Shown here in pieces: positions 32,847 to 41,285 of a stretch of 64,000 nt of DNA. The first letter of the stretch is position 1. Each line of letters starts with the position of its first letter. The stretch comes from Corynebacterium felinum (GTDB lineage: Bacteria; Actinomycetota; Actinomycetes; Mycobacteriales; Mycobacteriaceae), in NCBI RefSeq assembly GCF_030408755.1, contig NZ_CP047209.1, positions 1,178,001-1,242,000 of the forward strand, read 5' to 3'. The notes under the pieces were generated by a model, which saw only the letters and a program-made list of their open reading frames with translations, had not been told where the DNA came from and searched no databases. A program made the translations under genes and the position numbers.

Positions 32847-34649
32847 ATGGGCTTTAGCACTCCAAGTTATGATCTTCTCGACTTGTTCAGCCGCGTCGAC
32901 CGCGGCGACCTTCAACTCCCAGACTTTCAGCGCGATTATCGCTGGGATGTTGATAGGATCCGTTCACTTCTGATCACCGTGTTGCGGGGCTACCCGCTTG
33001 GGGCGATTATGGCGCTCGATACCCGTAACGAACCGATGCGGTTTCGCCCCCGCCCACTTGCCTCCGCCCCCGACACCGGTGCGGAGCCGGGATTGCTGTT
33101 GCTGGACGGGCAGCAGCGCCTGACCACCTTGTATCAGTGCTTGCAGGGCGACGGTGTGGTTGAGAGCGTGGATTTTCGCAATAAGAAAGTTCGACGCCGC
33201 TTTTTCGTGGATGTGCGCCGCGCCATCGCTGCCGACGTGATGCCCGACGATGCTGTGATCTCAGTTGATGAGCACGGGCTCGTGCGTTCCCACTTCGCGC
33301 CGAAAATTGAGTTGAACTCCCGCGAAGCCGCACTCGAAGCAGGATTTATTCCGGTCTCCGATCTGCTTTTCGACGCCGGCACCGACCTGCTGTTCGATAT
33401 CGCCGCCTCCACCTCCCACGACGTTGCCAAGCAGTTCTACACCAGGGTGCTCAAACCGCTTGTGCGCTACACCATTCCCATGATCCGGCTGGAACGCGGA
33501 ACAGCTAAAGCGGGGATCGGCTCGATTTTCGCCCAAGCGAACTCGCTGGGGTTGCAAATGGATGTGTTTGAGCTTCTCACCGCGGTTTTCGCTACCCAAG
33601 ATCCTGATTTTAGGCTGCAAGAAGATTGGGCGCAGACCGAAAAAATATTGCGCACCCACCCTGCGCTCGATGAGATTGGGCACACCGAATTTCTCACCGC
33701 AGTTGCCCTGTATGCCACCTATAAAAAGGGTCATGCCTCAGGTTTCCGTGAGTCTATTCTTGAACTTACGTTAGAGGAGTACATTCCGGTTGCGAAGAAG
33801 ATTCGTGCTGCCTTCTTTGAAGTTGCTAATTTCTTGTCGCACCGCTGCATTCATTCCACCGAACAGGTGCCGTATTCCGCACAACTGGTGCCGCTTGCTG
33901 TGATGATTACCCTGCTTGCGGAAGAGCCAGGCGTGCTCACCCAGCAGCGTGCGTGGGATCGTCTTAACCAGTGGTTCTGGTGTGGTGTATTCGGTGAATT
34001 ATATGGTTCACCTGCTGTGATGGCGCGCACGGGCACGGATGTGGATGAGGTAACCCGCTGGGTTATCGACTATGAAGGTCGGGCGAATATTCCCACCCCA
34101 CGTTCGATTGCCCAAGCTCGTTTTGTGGAATCGCGCCTGCACTCCGCCCGCCCCAACTCTGGGCTGTACAAGGGCATTTATGCGCTGATCATGGGGCGTG
34201 GTGCCCAAGACTGGCGCACCGCCTCCACCTTCGACAGGGACACCTTCCACGATCTGGGCACGAACTTCCGTCGTATTTTCCCAGCAACGTGGTGCCATGA
34301 GCATCAGGTGGAGCAATTCTTGGCCGATTCTGTGCTTAACCGCACCCCCATGTCGCGGCGCACGTACGTGATGGTGGAAGAGTCCTCGCCCGCTCGCTAC
34401 CTGTATCGAATCCAGTCGAAGAGCTTGCTTGACGACGCCGAATTCGACCACGTCTTAGGAACCCACATGATCAACTCCCGCCTGCTGTTTAATGCGGACG
34501 CCCAAGCCTTCTTTAATGATCGGCGCAACCAATTTGTGCACATGATTGAACAAGCTATGGGAATTCCCGCAATCCGCGACGTTGATGAAAATAACCTCCA
34601 TGCCGGTGAGGAAGGGCCTGGCGCTTTCGACTCAGGATCATGCACCTAA
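32847..34649 (+). CDS. DUF262 domain protein (GmrS-like ParB-type nuclease fold)
   Basis: A 600-residue cytoplasmic protein. The N-terminal 150 residues carry LQLPDFQRDYRWDVDRIRSLLITVLRGYPLGAIMAL and LLLDGQQRLTTLYQCL, the two hallmark motifs of DUF262, a ParB/Srx-like NTPase-nuclease domain found in GmrS and DndB-associated systems. The C-terminal 400 residues are helical; no HNH motif of the GmrD partner is seen, so this is a single-domain DUF262 protein of the long type. Such proteins may restrict modified DNA, but this one sits in the conserved backbone beside metabolic genes. It overlaps the next gene by 10 bp. Confidence 0.78.
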   Translation: MGFSTPSYDLLDLFSRVDRGDLQLPDFQRDYRWDVDRIRSLLITVLRGYPLGAIMALDTRNEPMRFRPRPLASAPDTGAEPGLLLLDGQQRLTTLYQCLQGDGVVESVDFRNKKVRRRFFVDVRRAIAADVMPDDAVISVDEHGLVRSHFAPKIELNSREAALEAGFIPVSDLLFDAGTDLLFDIAASTSHDVAKQFYTRVLKPLVRYTIPMIRLERGTAKAGIGSIFAQANSLGLQMDVFELLTAVFATQDPDFRLQEDWAQTEKILRTHPALDEIGHTEFLTAVALYATYKKGHASGFRESILELTLEEYIPVAKKIRAAFFEVANFLSHRCIHSTEQVPYSAQLVPLAVMITLLAEEPGVLTQQRAWDRLNQWFWCGVFGELYGSPAVMARTGTDVDEVTRWVIDYEGRANIPTPRSIAQARFVESRLHSARPNSGLYKGIYALIMGRGAQDWRTASTFDRDTFHDLGTNFRRIFPATWCHEHQVEQFLADSVLNRTPMSRRTYVMVEESSPARYLYRIQSKSLLDDAEFDHVLGTHMINSRLLFNADAQAFFNDRRNQFVHMIEQAMGIPAIRDVDENNLHAGEEGPGAFDSGSCT

Positions 34650-36148
34650 ACACACAGTACCCACTGAAGAGCAGAACACTGGCCATGGTAGCGTGCGTTC
34701 TGCTTATTAGTGGATGCGCCACCTTCAGCCCCAACACCAGTGGCAATGACCCAGACACGCAGCCTGGTGCTGCGGAAACACAGTCACTGATCCGTCCGGA
34801 GCTGAAGGCTGCCCGCAATGAAAACCGCAAACGACACGTCGCCGAAGAATTTCCTGATCACCCCATTGTGATCAGCGACGACCTCGCCGGTATTGAAGCA
34901 TCGAAGCATTTTTTCGACTCCTCTGAAACCGTAATCGTCGCAGGCCCGCACCCGTGGGATCAGCTACGAGCGGCCAGTATTGCCGTGGTCAGCCACGCGC
35001 CCATGTTGTCAATCGACCGCGATTCACGCGGGCAGGTCTTGAGTGAAATTCAACGGCTTCAAAGCCGCTATATACTTACGGTCGGTGAAGTTGATCTCGC
35101 CAGCACCTCCGGCTCACTCAGCGTCATCGAAGACCCCGGCACTTTTGAGGCATTAGGCAAACTCACGGCTTTCCAATTTGAGCGCACCCCCGTGATCAAA
35201 CCCGAGGACATTCCCCACGCCCTTGCCTCATTGGATTACAAAAAACCAGCAATCCTCGAACCTAGCTGGCTGCCAGCACCTGCCCAGAAAACCAACTCAG
35301 GGCGTACGCACGCATTTCCCGGGCAATCCAAACGTGATGCCGACACCGCACCCATGGTGATCGCAACCACACACACCTCCGTGGCAGCCATGGCTACCGC
35401 ACGCGCCTACGGGGCAAATATTCGCGTCCTAGAAGACGCTGACCCCCGCTACAACATCCGCAGCATGCAAGCAGTCGCAGGCCTGAGCGACCAACCACTG
35501 GTTGCCTTAGGCAGCCACTTTGGAAGCAACGACCAACTCGCAACACGCATCGCCCTGGGCGAGCGCAGCCGCGGATTCCAACCCGGCAGGGGAGCACGCG
35601 GCACAGTATTTCCACACCGACTCATCCTCGGAACAGAACTGACACAACCCAATTCCCCAGACACCGCGCCGACCCCAGCCCACGAATGGCTCAACCAGCA
35701 AGCCCAACACCCCGAGATGGACATTACTCCAGCCTATTTCCTCACAGCAGAAAACCTCCCACACTGGGATGCGGGAAGTGAAAGCTATGGCATTGTAACT
35801 GTTGACGGCGTCGACACGCTCGAAAAACTCAGCACGATGCTAGAACGCGCCAACACCGGAATCTACGCCACAGCCAACGAAGAAGAATGCGCAACCTGGC
35901 TTGCCAATTTCGTTGCCGACAAGCGCCTGCCCCAAAAACTTTTCATCAGCAAGGATGCTGTTGTCACCAACAATCGCCAGGAACTCGCCTTCGTTGGATT
36001 AGTCGAGGAACACAACTACTCAACGATCGAACATAAACCACTTCCCGCCCATTATTATGCAGGGTTGGTTCTGTCGGAAAAAACGCAGCTCACAGCCGAC
36101 GACATCGAGAAACTTTCCCCCCGTCCGTGGCTAATAAAAGTAGCCTAA
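34640..36148 (+). CDS. Lipoprotein with cell-wall-binding repeat 2-like domains
   Basis: The 502-residue product begins with a lipoprotein signal (MVACVLLISGCATF, lipidated cysteine near residue 26 from ATG 34640; ATG 34685 is an alternative). The first domain has SSETVIVAGPHPWDQLRAAS, APMLSIDRDSRG and YILTVGEVDLAST, the alternating pattern of CWB2 (PF04122) repeats. A second such pattern runs through VIATTHTSVAAMATARAYGANI and PLVALGSHFG. It is probably anchored to the outer face of the membrane and interacts with the envelope. The start overlaps the DUF262 stop by 10 bp. Family assignment is moderately sure. Confidence 0.65.
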   Translation: MHLNTQYPLKSRTLAMVACVLLISGCATFSPNTSGNDPDTQPGAAETQSLIRPELKAARNENRKRHVAEEFPDHPIVISDDLAGIEASKHFFDSSETVIVAGPHPWDQLRAASIAVVSHAPMLSIDRDSRGQVLSEIQRLQSRYILTVGEVDLASTSGSLSVIEDPGTFEALGKLTAFQFERTPVIKPEDIPHALASLDYKKPAILEPSWLPAPAQKTNSGRTHAFPGQSKRDADTAPMVIATTHTSVAAMATARAYGANIRVLEDADPRYNIRSMQAVAGLSDQPLVALGSHFGSNDQLATRIALGERSRGFQPGRGARGTVFPHRLILGTELTQPNSPDTAPTPAHEWLNQQAQHPEMDITPAYFLTAENLPHWDAGSESYGIVTVDGVDTLEKLSTMLERANTGIYATANEEECATWLANFVADKRLPQKLFISKDAVVTNNRQELAFVGLVEEHNYSTIEHKPLPAHYYAGLVLSEKTQLTADDIEKLSPRPWLIKVA

Positions 36149-36182
36149 ACCCTCATTTCTATTGAAGAACAGTCTTTTGGTC

Positions 36183-36296
36183 TACACTGTTTGCTAGTCG
36201 CGTGCCAGCGAAAGACAAGGCGCGGACCCGGTTCTAGGAAGGCGCGGTCGTGTCGCCTAGAAACGGACATCCTAAGGTATTCCCGGGAGTTTCAAC
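36183..36296 (+). promoter_or_regulatory. Structured serA leader able to hide the ribosome-binding site
   Basis: TACACT (36183-36188) is a plausible -10, giving a leader of about 100 nt. Inside it, TTCTA (36232-36236) plus GGCG (36241-36244) pair with CGCCTAGAA (36254-36262). An outer helix CCCGG (36227-36231) with CCGGG (36283-36287) encloses this hairpin, and its 3' arm overlaps the GGGAG Shine-Dalgarno (36285-36289) of serA. The arrangement looks like a translational on/off switch. No known riboswitch class is recognised. Confidence 0.5.
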
Positions 36297-37889
36297 GTGA
36301 GCCAGAATGGCCTACCTGTAGTTCTAATCGCAGACAAACTAGCGCAATCGACAGTCGACGCGCTCGGAGATCAGGTGGAGGTGCGCTGGGTCGACGGTCC
36401 AAACCGTGCAGAACTCCTCGCAGCTGTTCCTGAAGCAGACGCACTGCTCGTGCGCTCCGCCACTACCGTTGACCGTGAAGTGCTGGATGCAGCCGGCAAA
36501 CTCAAAATCGTTGGTCGTGCAGGCGTAGGCCTCGACAACGTCGACATCGCAGCCGCCACCGAACGCGGTGTGATGGTTGCTAACGCCCCAACCTCCAACA
36601 TCCATTCCGCCTGTGAGCACGCAATCTCCTTGCTGCTGTCTACCGCACGACAGATTCCTGCTGCGGACAAGACCCTGCGTGAAGCAACCTGGAAGCGATC
36701 CGCTTTCAACGGCGTGGAAATTTTCGGCAAGACCGTTGGTATCGTCGGCTTCGGCCACATCGGCCAGCTGTTTGCACAGCGCCTTGCTGCTTTTGAAACC
36801 ACCATCATTGCCTACGATCCTTATGCTAACCCTGCACGTGCAGCACAGCTTGGTGTCGAGTTGACTGATCTTGAAGACCTCATGGCTCGCGCTGATTTTG
36901 TCACCATTCACCTGCCCAAGACCAAAGAAACCGCAGGCATGTTTAATGCGGAGTTGTTGGCAAAGGCAAAGAAGGGTCAGATCATCATCAATGCTGCCCG
37001 CGGTGGCCTTGTCGATGAGCAGGCGCTGGCAGATGCCATTAAGTCCGGCCACATCCGTGGCGCAGGTTTCGACGTGTTTGAAACTGAACCCTGCACCGAT
37101 TCGCCACTGTTTGGCCTAACTGAAGTTGTGGTGACCCCACACCTTGGCGCTTCCACCGTTGAAGCTCAGGACCGCGCTGGCACCGACGTTGCCGATTCCG
37201 TACTCAAGGCACTGGCTGGCGAATTCGTGGCCGATGCAGTCAACGTATCCGGCGGTCGTGTTGGTGAAGAGGTCGCACTCTGGCTGGAACTGGCTCGCAA
37301 GCTTGGCCTCGTCGCTGGCAATATGCTGGGCAAGGCACCTGTGCGCCTTGAAGTTGAGGCTCGTGGCGAGCTATCCACCGAGGATGTTGACGTTCTGGGT
37401 CTGTCTGCCGTGCGTGGCCTGTTCAGCGGAATCATTGACGAGCAGGTTACTTTCGTCAACGCCCCAACCATCGCCGAAGAGCGTGGCGTGAAGGTTGAGG
37501 TTAGCACCGCCCCTGAGTCGGTTTCGCACCGCTCCGTGCTGGATGTCACCGCGATTGCTGCGGATGGCACCCGCGTTTCTGTTATCGGTGCACTGACTGG
37601 CTTGGATCGCGTGGAAAAGATCGTACGTATTAATGGCCGTGGCATTGATCTGCGCGCTGCTGGCCGTAACCTGTTCTTCAACTACGCTGATGCCCCAGGT
37701 GCTTTGGGTAAGGTCGGTACCGCTCTGGGCGTAGCCGGTGTGAATATTGTTGCTGCTGCCTTGACCCAGGAATCTGGTGGCGATGGTGCCGTGTTGATTC
37801 TGCGTGTGGAGGAAGAAGTATCCAAGGAGCTTCTGAACTCTATTGCTGCGGATCTTAACGCTGAGGCATTCCAGCTGGATCTTGGCTAA
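36297..37889 (+). CDS. serA: D-3-phosphoglycerate dehydrogenase
   Basis: SerA (530 residues, type I long form) oxidises 3-phosphoglycerate, the first step of serine synthesis. It contains VGRAGVGLDNVDI, the NAD-binding VGIVGFGHIGQLFAQRLAAF, the catalytic NAARGGLVDEQAL and VVVTPHLGASTVEAQDRAG, then an intervening domain and a C-terminal ACT domain (FFNYADAPGALGKVGTALGVAGVNI) involved in serine feedback. The GTG start at 36297 has GGGAG seven bases upstream, which lies in the structured leader. Terminator follows at 37923. Confidence 0.96.
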   Translation: MSQNGLPVVLIADKLAQSTVDALGDQVEVRWVDGPNRAELLAAVPEADALLVRSATTVDREVLDAAGKLKIVGRAGVGLDNVDIAAATERGVMVANAPTSNIHSACEHAISLLLSTARQIPAADKTLREATWKRSAFNGVEIFGKTVGIVGFGHIGQLFAQRLAAFETTIIAYDPYANPARAAQLGVELTDLEDLMARADFVTIHLPKTKETAGMFNAELLAKAKKGQIIINAARGGLVDEQALADAIKSGHIRGAGFDVFETEPCTDSPLFGLTEVVVTPHLGASTVEAQDRAGTDVADSVLKALAGEFVADAVNVSGGRVGEEVALWLELARKLGLVAGNMLGKAPVRLEVEARGELSTEDVDVLGLSAVRGLFSGIIDEQVTFVNAPTIAEERGVKVEVSTAPESVSHRSVLDVTAIAADGTRVSVIGALTGLDRVEKIVRINGRGIDLRAAGRNLFFNYADAPGALGKVGTALGVAGVNIVAAALTQESGGDGAVLILRVEEEVSKELLNSIAADLNAEAFQLDLG

Positions 37890-37922
37890 ACCCCAGCACT
37901 GCGAATTTTCTCTACCCCCTTT

Positions 37923-37955
37923 CCCTGTCTTCTGTGTTTATGAAGGCAGGGTTTT
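37923..37955 (+). terminator. Terminator of serA
   Basis: CCCTGTCTTC (37923-37932) pairs with GAAGGCAGGG (37942-37951) with one G-U pair, followed by TTTT. Confidence 0.8.
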
Positions 37956-38003
37956 CCTGTGTCTACCCCCTGTGGCGAATTCCGGCTTAAGATTGAGGTA
38001 TAG

Positions 38004-38041
38004 AGGTACTACTTTCGTGGGAGAGATTATAGATAGTACCT
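38004..38041 (+). promoter_or_regulatory. Dyad AGGTACTA-N22-TAGTACCT upstream of the Suf pair
   Basis: Perfect 8-bp inverted repeat with a 22-bp spacer in the 389-bp gap between serA and sufC. The gap also holds a small hairpin CGTGC-TTCTTC-GCACG around 38116-38131 and no gene. Either could be an operator or part of a 5' leader for the Fe-S genes; nothing resembling a DtxR box is present. Confidence 0.35.
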
Positions 38042-38278
38042 GTCTCCATTGCCCTAATAAGCTTCAGTCACCATCCACCTGCAACACTAAGGTGGTTCAG
38101 GTGGGGTGAAAATATCGTGCTTCTTCGCACGGTGATGTGTTATGCCACACAATACTCACTCCCTGATGTGGCGGTACTGACAACAGCGAAGTACACATCG
38201 TAGGGGGTGTGTGCTGAACATGTGCATTGCCGTGAGTGAAGGGGCTCAAAGACAAAGACGAAGGGACGTGAGGCGACG

Positions 38279-39007
38279 ATGTCTCAGCCGTTGTTATCTG
38301 TACGTAATCTCAGCATTGCTGTTGAGGATCGAGTGATTTGCCAGGACATTTCTTTTGATATTTTTCCTGGTGAATGTCATATTTTGGTAGGCCCAAATGG
38401 CTCGGGCAAATCTACCTTGCTGTGTGGATTGATGGGAATTTCGCCTTTTAAGATTGTGGAAGGCACCGTCACCCTTCAAGGGGTAGATATTCATGAATTG
38501 GATATTGATGAACGCGCCAGGTTGGGTATGGGGTTGGCTTTCCAGCGCCCACCGGCCATTGAGGGGGTGACTGTGCGTCGCCTTGCTCATGCGATCGGGG
38601 CTGATGATCGTCTCGATCAGGTGGCGGATTTGTTGAGTATCGGTTATCTCGTTGATCGGGATATTAACTCCGGTTTCTCTGGGGGTGAAACGAAGCGGTG
38701 GGAAGTGGCCAAGCTGGCTCTCCACGATGCCTCCATGTGTTTGTTTGATGAGCCGGAATCAGGGGTGGATTTGGAACATGTGGGTGTGGTGTCCCAAGCG
38801 ATTAACCAGTTGTTGGAAACCCCCACGTCGTCGGGGGAGCAGCGGGCTGTGTTGGCGATTACGCACACGGGCTTCATTTTGGATCAAGTCAATGCCACCC
38901 GTGCGCATTTAATGATTGATGGTCGTATTGTCCAGACGGCTGATCCGCATGAGTTGTTTGATCGTATTCGCCGTGTGGGTTACCAGTCGGCTTCGGTGAA
39001 CGAGTGA
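38279..39007 (+). CDS. sufC: SufC-like Fe-S assembly ATPase
   Basis: A 242-residue soluble ABC ATPase. Walker A is VGPNGSGKST, the signature NSGFSGGETKRWEVAKLAL closely matches the SufC type (GFSGGExKR), and Walker B is CLFDEPESGVDLE. SufC ATPases drive conformational change in a SufB/SufD scaffold during Fe-S cluster assembly. It is not the C. glutamicum suf-operon copy, since SufR, SufD, SufS, SufU and SufT are absent here and the only partner is the next gene, 19 bp downstream. ACGTGAGG upstream gives the ribosome-binding site. Confidence 0.85.
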   Translation: MSQPLLSVRNLSIAVEDRVICQDISFDIFPGECHILVGPNGSGKSTLLCGLMGISPFKIVEGTVTLQGVDIHELDIDERARLGMGLAFQRPPAIEGVTVRRLAHAIGADDRLDQVADLLSIGYLVDRDINSGFSGGETKRWEVAKLALHDASMCLFDEPESGVDLEHVGVVSQAINQLLETPTSSGEQRAVLAITHTGFILDQVNATRAHLMIDGRIVQTADPHELFDRIRRVGYQSASVNE

Positions 39008-39026
39008 AAGAAGGAAGGAAAAAGAA

Positions 39027-40160
39027 ATGACACAGCACGTAGTTCCCGTTCATGCTGGCGGGATTGGCCCGAAAAGTGTGACTCCTGATTTGTTGGCTGC
39101 GGTCGGGTGGTTGCCAGAAGAGCAGCGCTCGGGCACCAGCATTATGGTCGATCATGGTTTTGCCGCTGTCAGTTCGAATGATCCCGATGTGGTGGTCATG
39201 CCTTTAGCTCACGCGCTGATTGAATATCCGTGGGTGCAACAGTTGGTGTTTAGCCAGATTTCCCCTGAAGAGGATGAGATTATGCGTCGCGCATTTGAAT
39301 CTACGAGGGAGCCGTTGGGCACGTTTACCTGGATTAAGGATGGGGCGAAGGTTTCGCGCCCGACCCAGTCGTTTACGGTGATGACCAAACCACAGGAACG
39401 CCAGTTCGTGCACGATATTACGGTGATTGGTAAAAATGCCGTGGTTGATCATGTCTCGGGTTCGGCGGTTGCCCCTGCGCTGACGCATGCCACGCATGTG
39501 TCGGTGCAAGAAACGTTCATTGGTGATGGGGCAGTGGTGCGTTCGATTGATGTGGATCGTTGGGGTGAGCAGATGACTGTGCATTCCTATGATCGCACGA
39601 GCATTGGCCAAGGCGCGAAGGTGAGTTCGGTATCGGTGGCCGTGTCTGGTTTGAAGAAGCATGTGTCGGATTCCGTGACCAAGGTGGGTGCCGATTCGGC
39701 TTATACCAGCCACAGCATTGTGTTCGCGCCGAATGAGACTGTTCGTGAGATCAATTCCGTGGTGGAGTTGAGTGATAAAGGTGCACAGGCTGAGCAGGTG
39801 TCGCGCATGGTTGCTGATGGGGGAACGATTATTAATCGTTCGACCTTAAAGGCTGCGGTGTCTGGGGTGAAGGGATTTTTGGAATGTGATGGTTTGATGC
39901 TGGCTCAGACGGGCCGGGTGGAGTCGGTGCCGGCTTTGGATGCGATGACGGCGGGGGCGCAGCTGTCGCATGAGGCGTCGGTGGGCATGATTGATGATGA
40001 GAAGCTGGATTATTTGCGTGCGTTGGGTCTTGATGAGGATCATGCCCGTGACTTGATTGTGCAAGGGTTTTTGAATTTGGACGATCAGCGGATTCCACAG
40101 TCGGTGCGACGCACGGTGGAGGATCTGGTGTCGGCGGCAAGGGGTGCGGAGAAGATGTAA
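39027..40160 (+). CDS. SufB/SufD family scaffold protein, minimal (SMS-like)
   Basis: A 377-residue SufBD-family protein. The central part is the parallel beta-helix (repeated hydrophobic turns such as VSSVSVAVSGLKKHVSDS), ending in the hallmark LSHEASVGMIDDEKLDYLRALGLDEDHARDLIVQGFL. SufB of the complete SUF system is about 470 residues; this shorter form, paired only with a SufC-like ATPase, recalls the minimal SUF (SmsCB) pairs described mainly from archaea and anaerobes. It may assemble or repair clusters for Fe-S enzymes; a link with ilvD or leuCD is inference. GAAAGAAGGAAGG precedes the start. Confidence 0.8.
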   Translation: MTQHVVPVHAGGIGPKSVTPDLLAAVGWLPEEQRSGTSIMVDHGFAAVSSNDPDVVVMPLAHALIEYPWVQQLVFSQISPEEDEIMRRAFESTREPLGTFTWIKDGAKVSRPTQSFTVMTKPQERQFVHDITVIGKNAVVDHVSGSAVAPALTHATHVSVQETFIGDGAVVRSIDVDRWGEQMTVHSYDRTSIGQGAKVSSVSVAVSGLKKHVSDSVTKVGADSAYTSHSIVFAPNETVREINSVVELSDKGAQAEQVSRMVADGGTIINRSTLKAAVSGVKGFLECDGLMLAQTGRVESVPALDAMTAGAQLSHEASVGMIDDEKLDYLRALGLDEDHARDLIVQGFLNLDDQRIPQSVRRTVEDLVSAARGAEKM

Positions 40161-40226
40161 TTTTTTCCCTGTGGTGCTAAACTACCCTCCAAATAGTCCG
40201 CATAGTGAGAAGGGTTGTTTCACAGA

Positions 40227-41243
40227 ATGAAACTTGCTGTTATTGGTGGCGATGGCATTGGGCCGGAAGTGACTGCTGAAGCCTTGAAGGTTTTGCACGC
40301 GGTTCGTGACGATATTGAAACCACAGACTACGATCTCGGTGCTCGTCGCTACCTGCGTAACGGCGAACTTCTCACTGAAGCGGATCTGGAGTCACTACGC
40401 GAGCACGATGCGATCCTGCTTGGTGCCATCGGCGCTCCAGATCAGGTTCCACCGGGGGTTTTGGAGCGTGGCTTGCTGCTGAAGATGCGTTTCGCTCTGG
40501 ATCACCATGTGAATCTGCGCCCGTCTAAGTTGTACCCAACGGCGCAGTCGCCACTGAGTGAGCCTGGCGATATTGATTTCGTGGTGGTGCGTGAAGGTAC
40601 CGAGGGTTTGTACTGCGGTAACGGTGGTGTGCTGCGCGAGGGTACTGAGCATGAGGTGGCGAGTGAGGTTTCGCAAAACACCCGTTATGGTGTTGAGCGC
40701 GTGGTGCGTGATGCGTTCGCCCGCGCCCAAGCGCGTCGTAAGCACCTGACCTTGGTGCATAAGACCAATGTGTTGGTTAATGCTGGATCTTTGTGGCAGC
40801 GCACTGTGGATGAGGTGGCTGAGGAATTTCCTGAGGTGACGGTTGATTACAACCACATTGATGCGGCCACTATTTATATGGTGACTGATCCTTCTCGTTA
40901 TGACGTGATTGTTACCGACAATCTCTTTGGCGATATCCTCACCGATTTGGCGGGCGCGGTCACAGGCGGCATTGGTTTGGCGGCGAGTGGAAATATTGAT
41001 GCCACCGGTAAAAATCCTTCCATGTTTGAGCCTGTCCATGGCTCAGCTCCTGATATTGCTGGTCAAGGTTGTGCTGATCCGGCGGCGGCTATTTTGTCGG
41101 CGGCGATGCTGCTGCGCCATGTGGGTGATGAGGACAATGCCCGCAAGATTGAGCAGGCGGTGGAGAAGGAAGTGTCGTCGCGTACCAGTGCTCAGGTGCG
41201 TACGGTCGAGGTTGGCGATAGAGTTGTGAGCTTCCTTACGTAA
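40227..41243 (+). CDS. leuB: 3-isopropylmalate dehydrogenase
   Basis: LeuB (338 residues from ATG 40227, [15 protein letters not shown]) oxidatively decarboxylates 3-isopropylmalate in leucine synthesis. Family signatures are [17 protein letters not shown], the substrate-binding arginines of [31 protein letters not shown] and the metal-binding [20 protein letters not shown] specificity region [28 protein letters not shown] longer in-frame start (TTG 40215) has no support. GAGAAGGG gives the ribosome-binding site. It follows the Suf pair by 66 bp. Confidence 0.96.
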   Translation: MKLAVIGGDGIGPEVTAEALKVLHAVRDDIETTDYDLGARRYLRNGELLTEADLESLREHDAILLGAIGAPDQVPPGVLERGLLLKMRFALDHHVNLRPSKLYPTAQSPLSEPGDIDFVVVREGTEGLYCGNGGVLREGTEHEVASEVSQNTRYGVERVVRDAFARAQARRKHLTLVHKTNVLVNAGSLWQRTVDEVAEEFPEVTVDYNHIDAATIYMVTDPSRYDVIVTDNLFGDILTDLAGAVTGGIGLAASGNIDATGKNPSMFEPVHGSAPDIAGQGCADPAAAILSAAMLLRHVGDEDNARKIEQAVEKEVSSRTSAQVRTVEVGDRVVSFLT

Positions 41244-41272
41244 AATCGTTCCCCGTGCTGCAGGTCACCTGC

Positions 41273-41278
41273 TAGGAT
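41273..41278 (+). promoter_or_regulatory. -10 hexamer of a likely leaderless promoter (CBS/cNMP gene)
   Basis: TAGGAT lies 7 nt before ATG 41286 and no Shine-Dalgarno sequence is present. Confidence 0.45.
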
Positions 41279-41285
41279 TTTGCGC

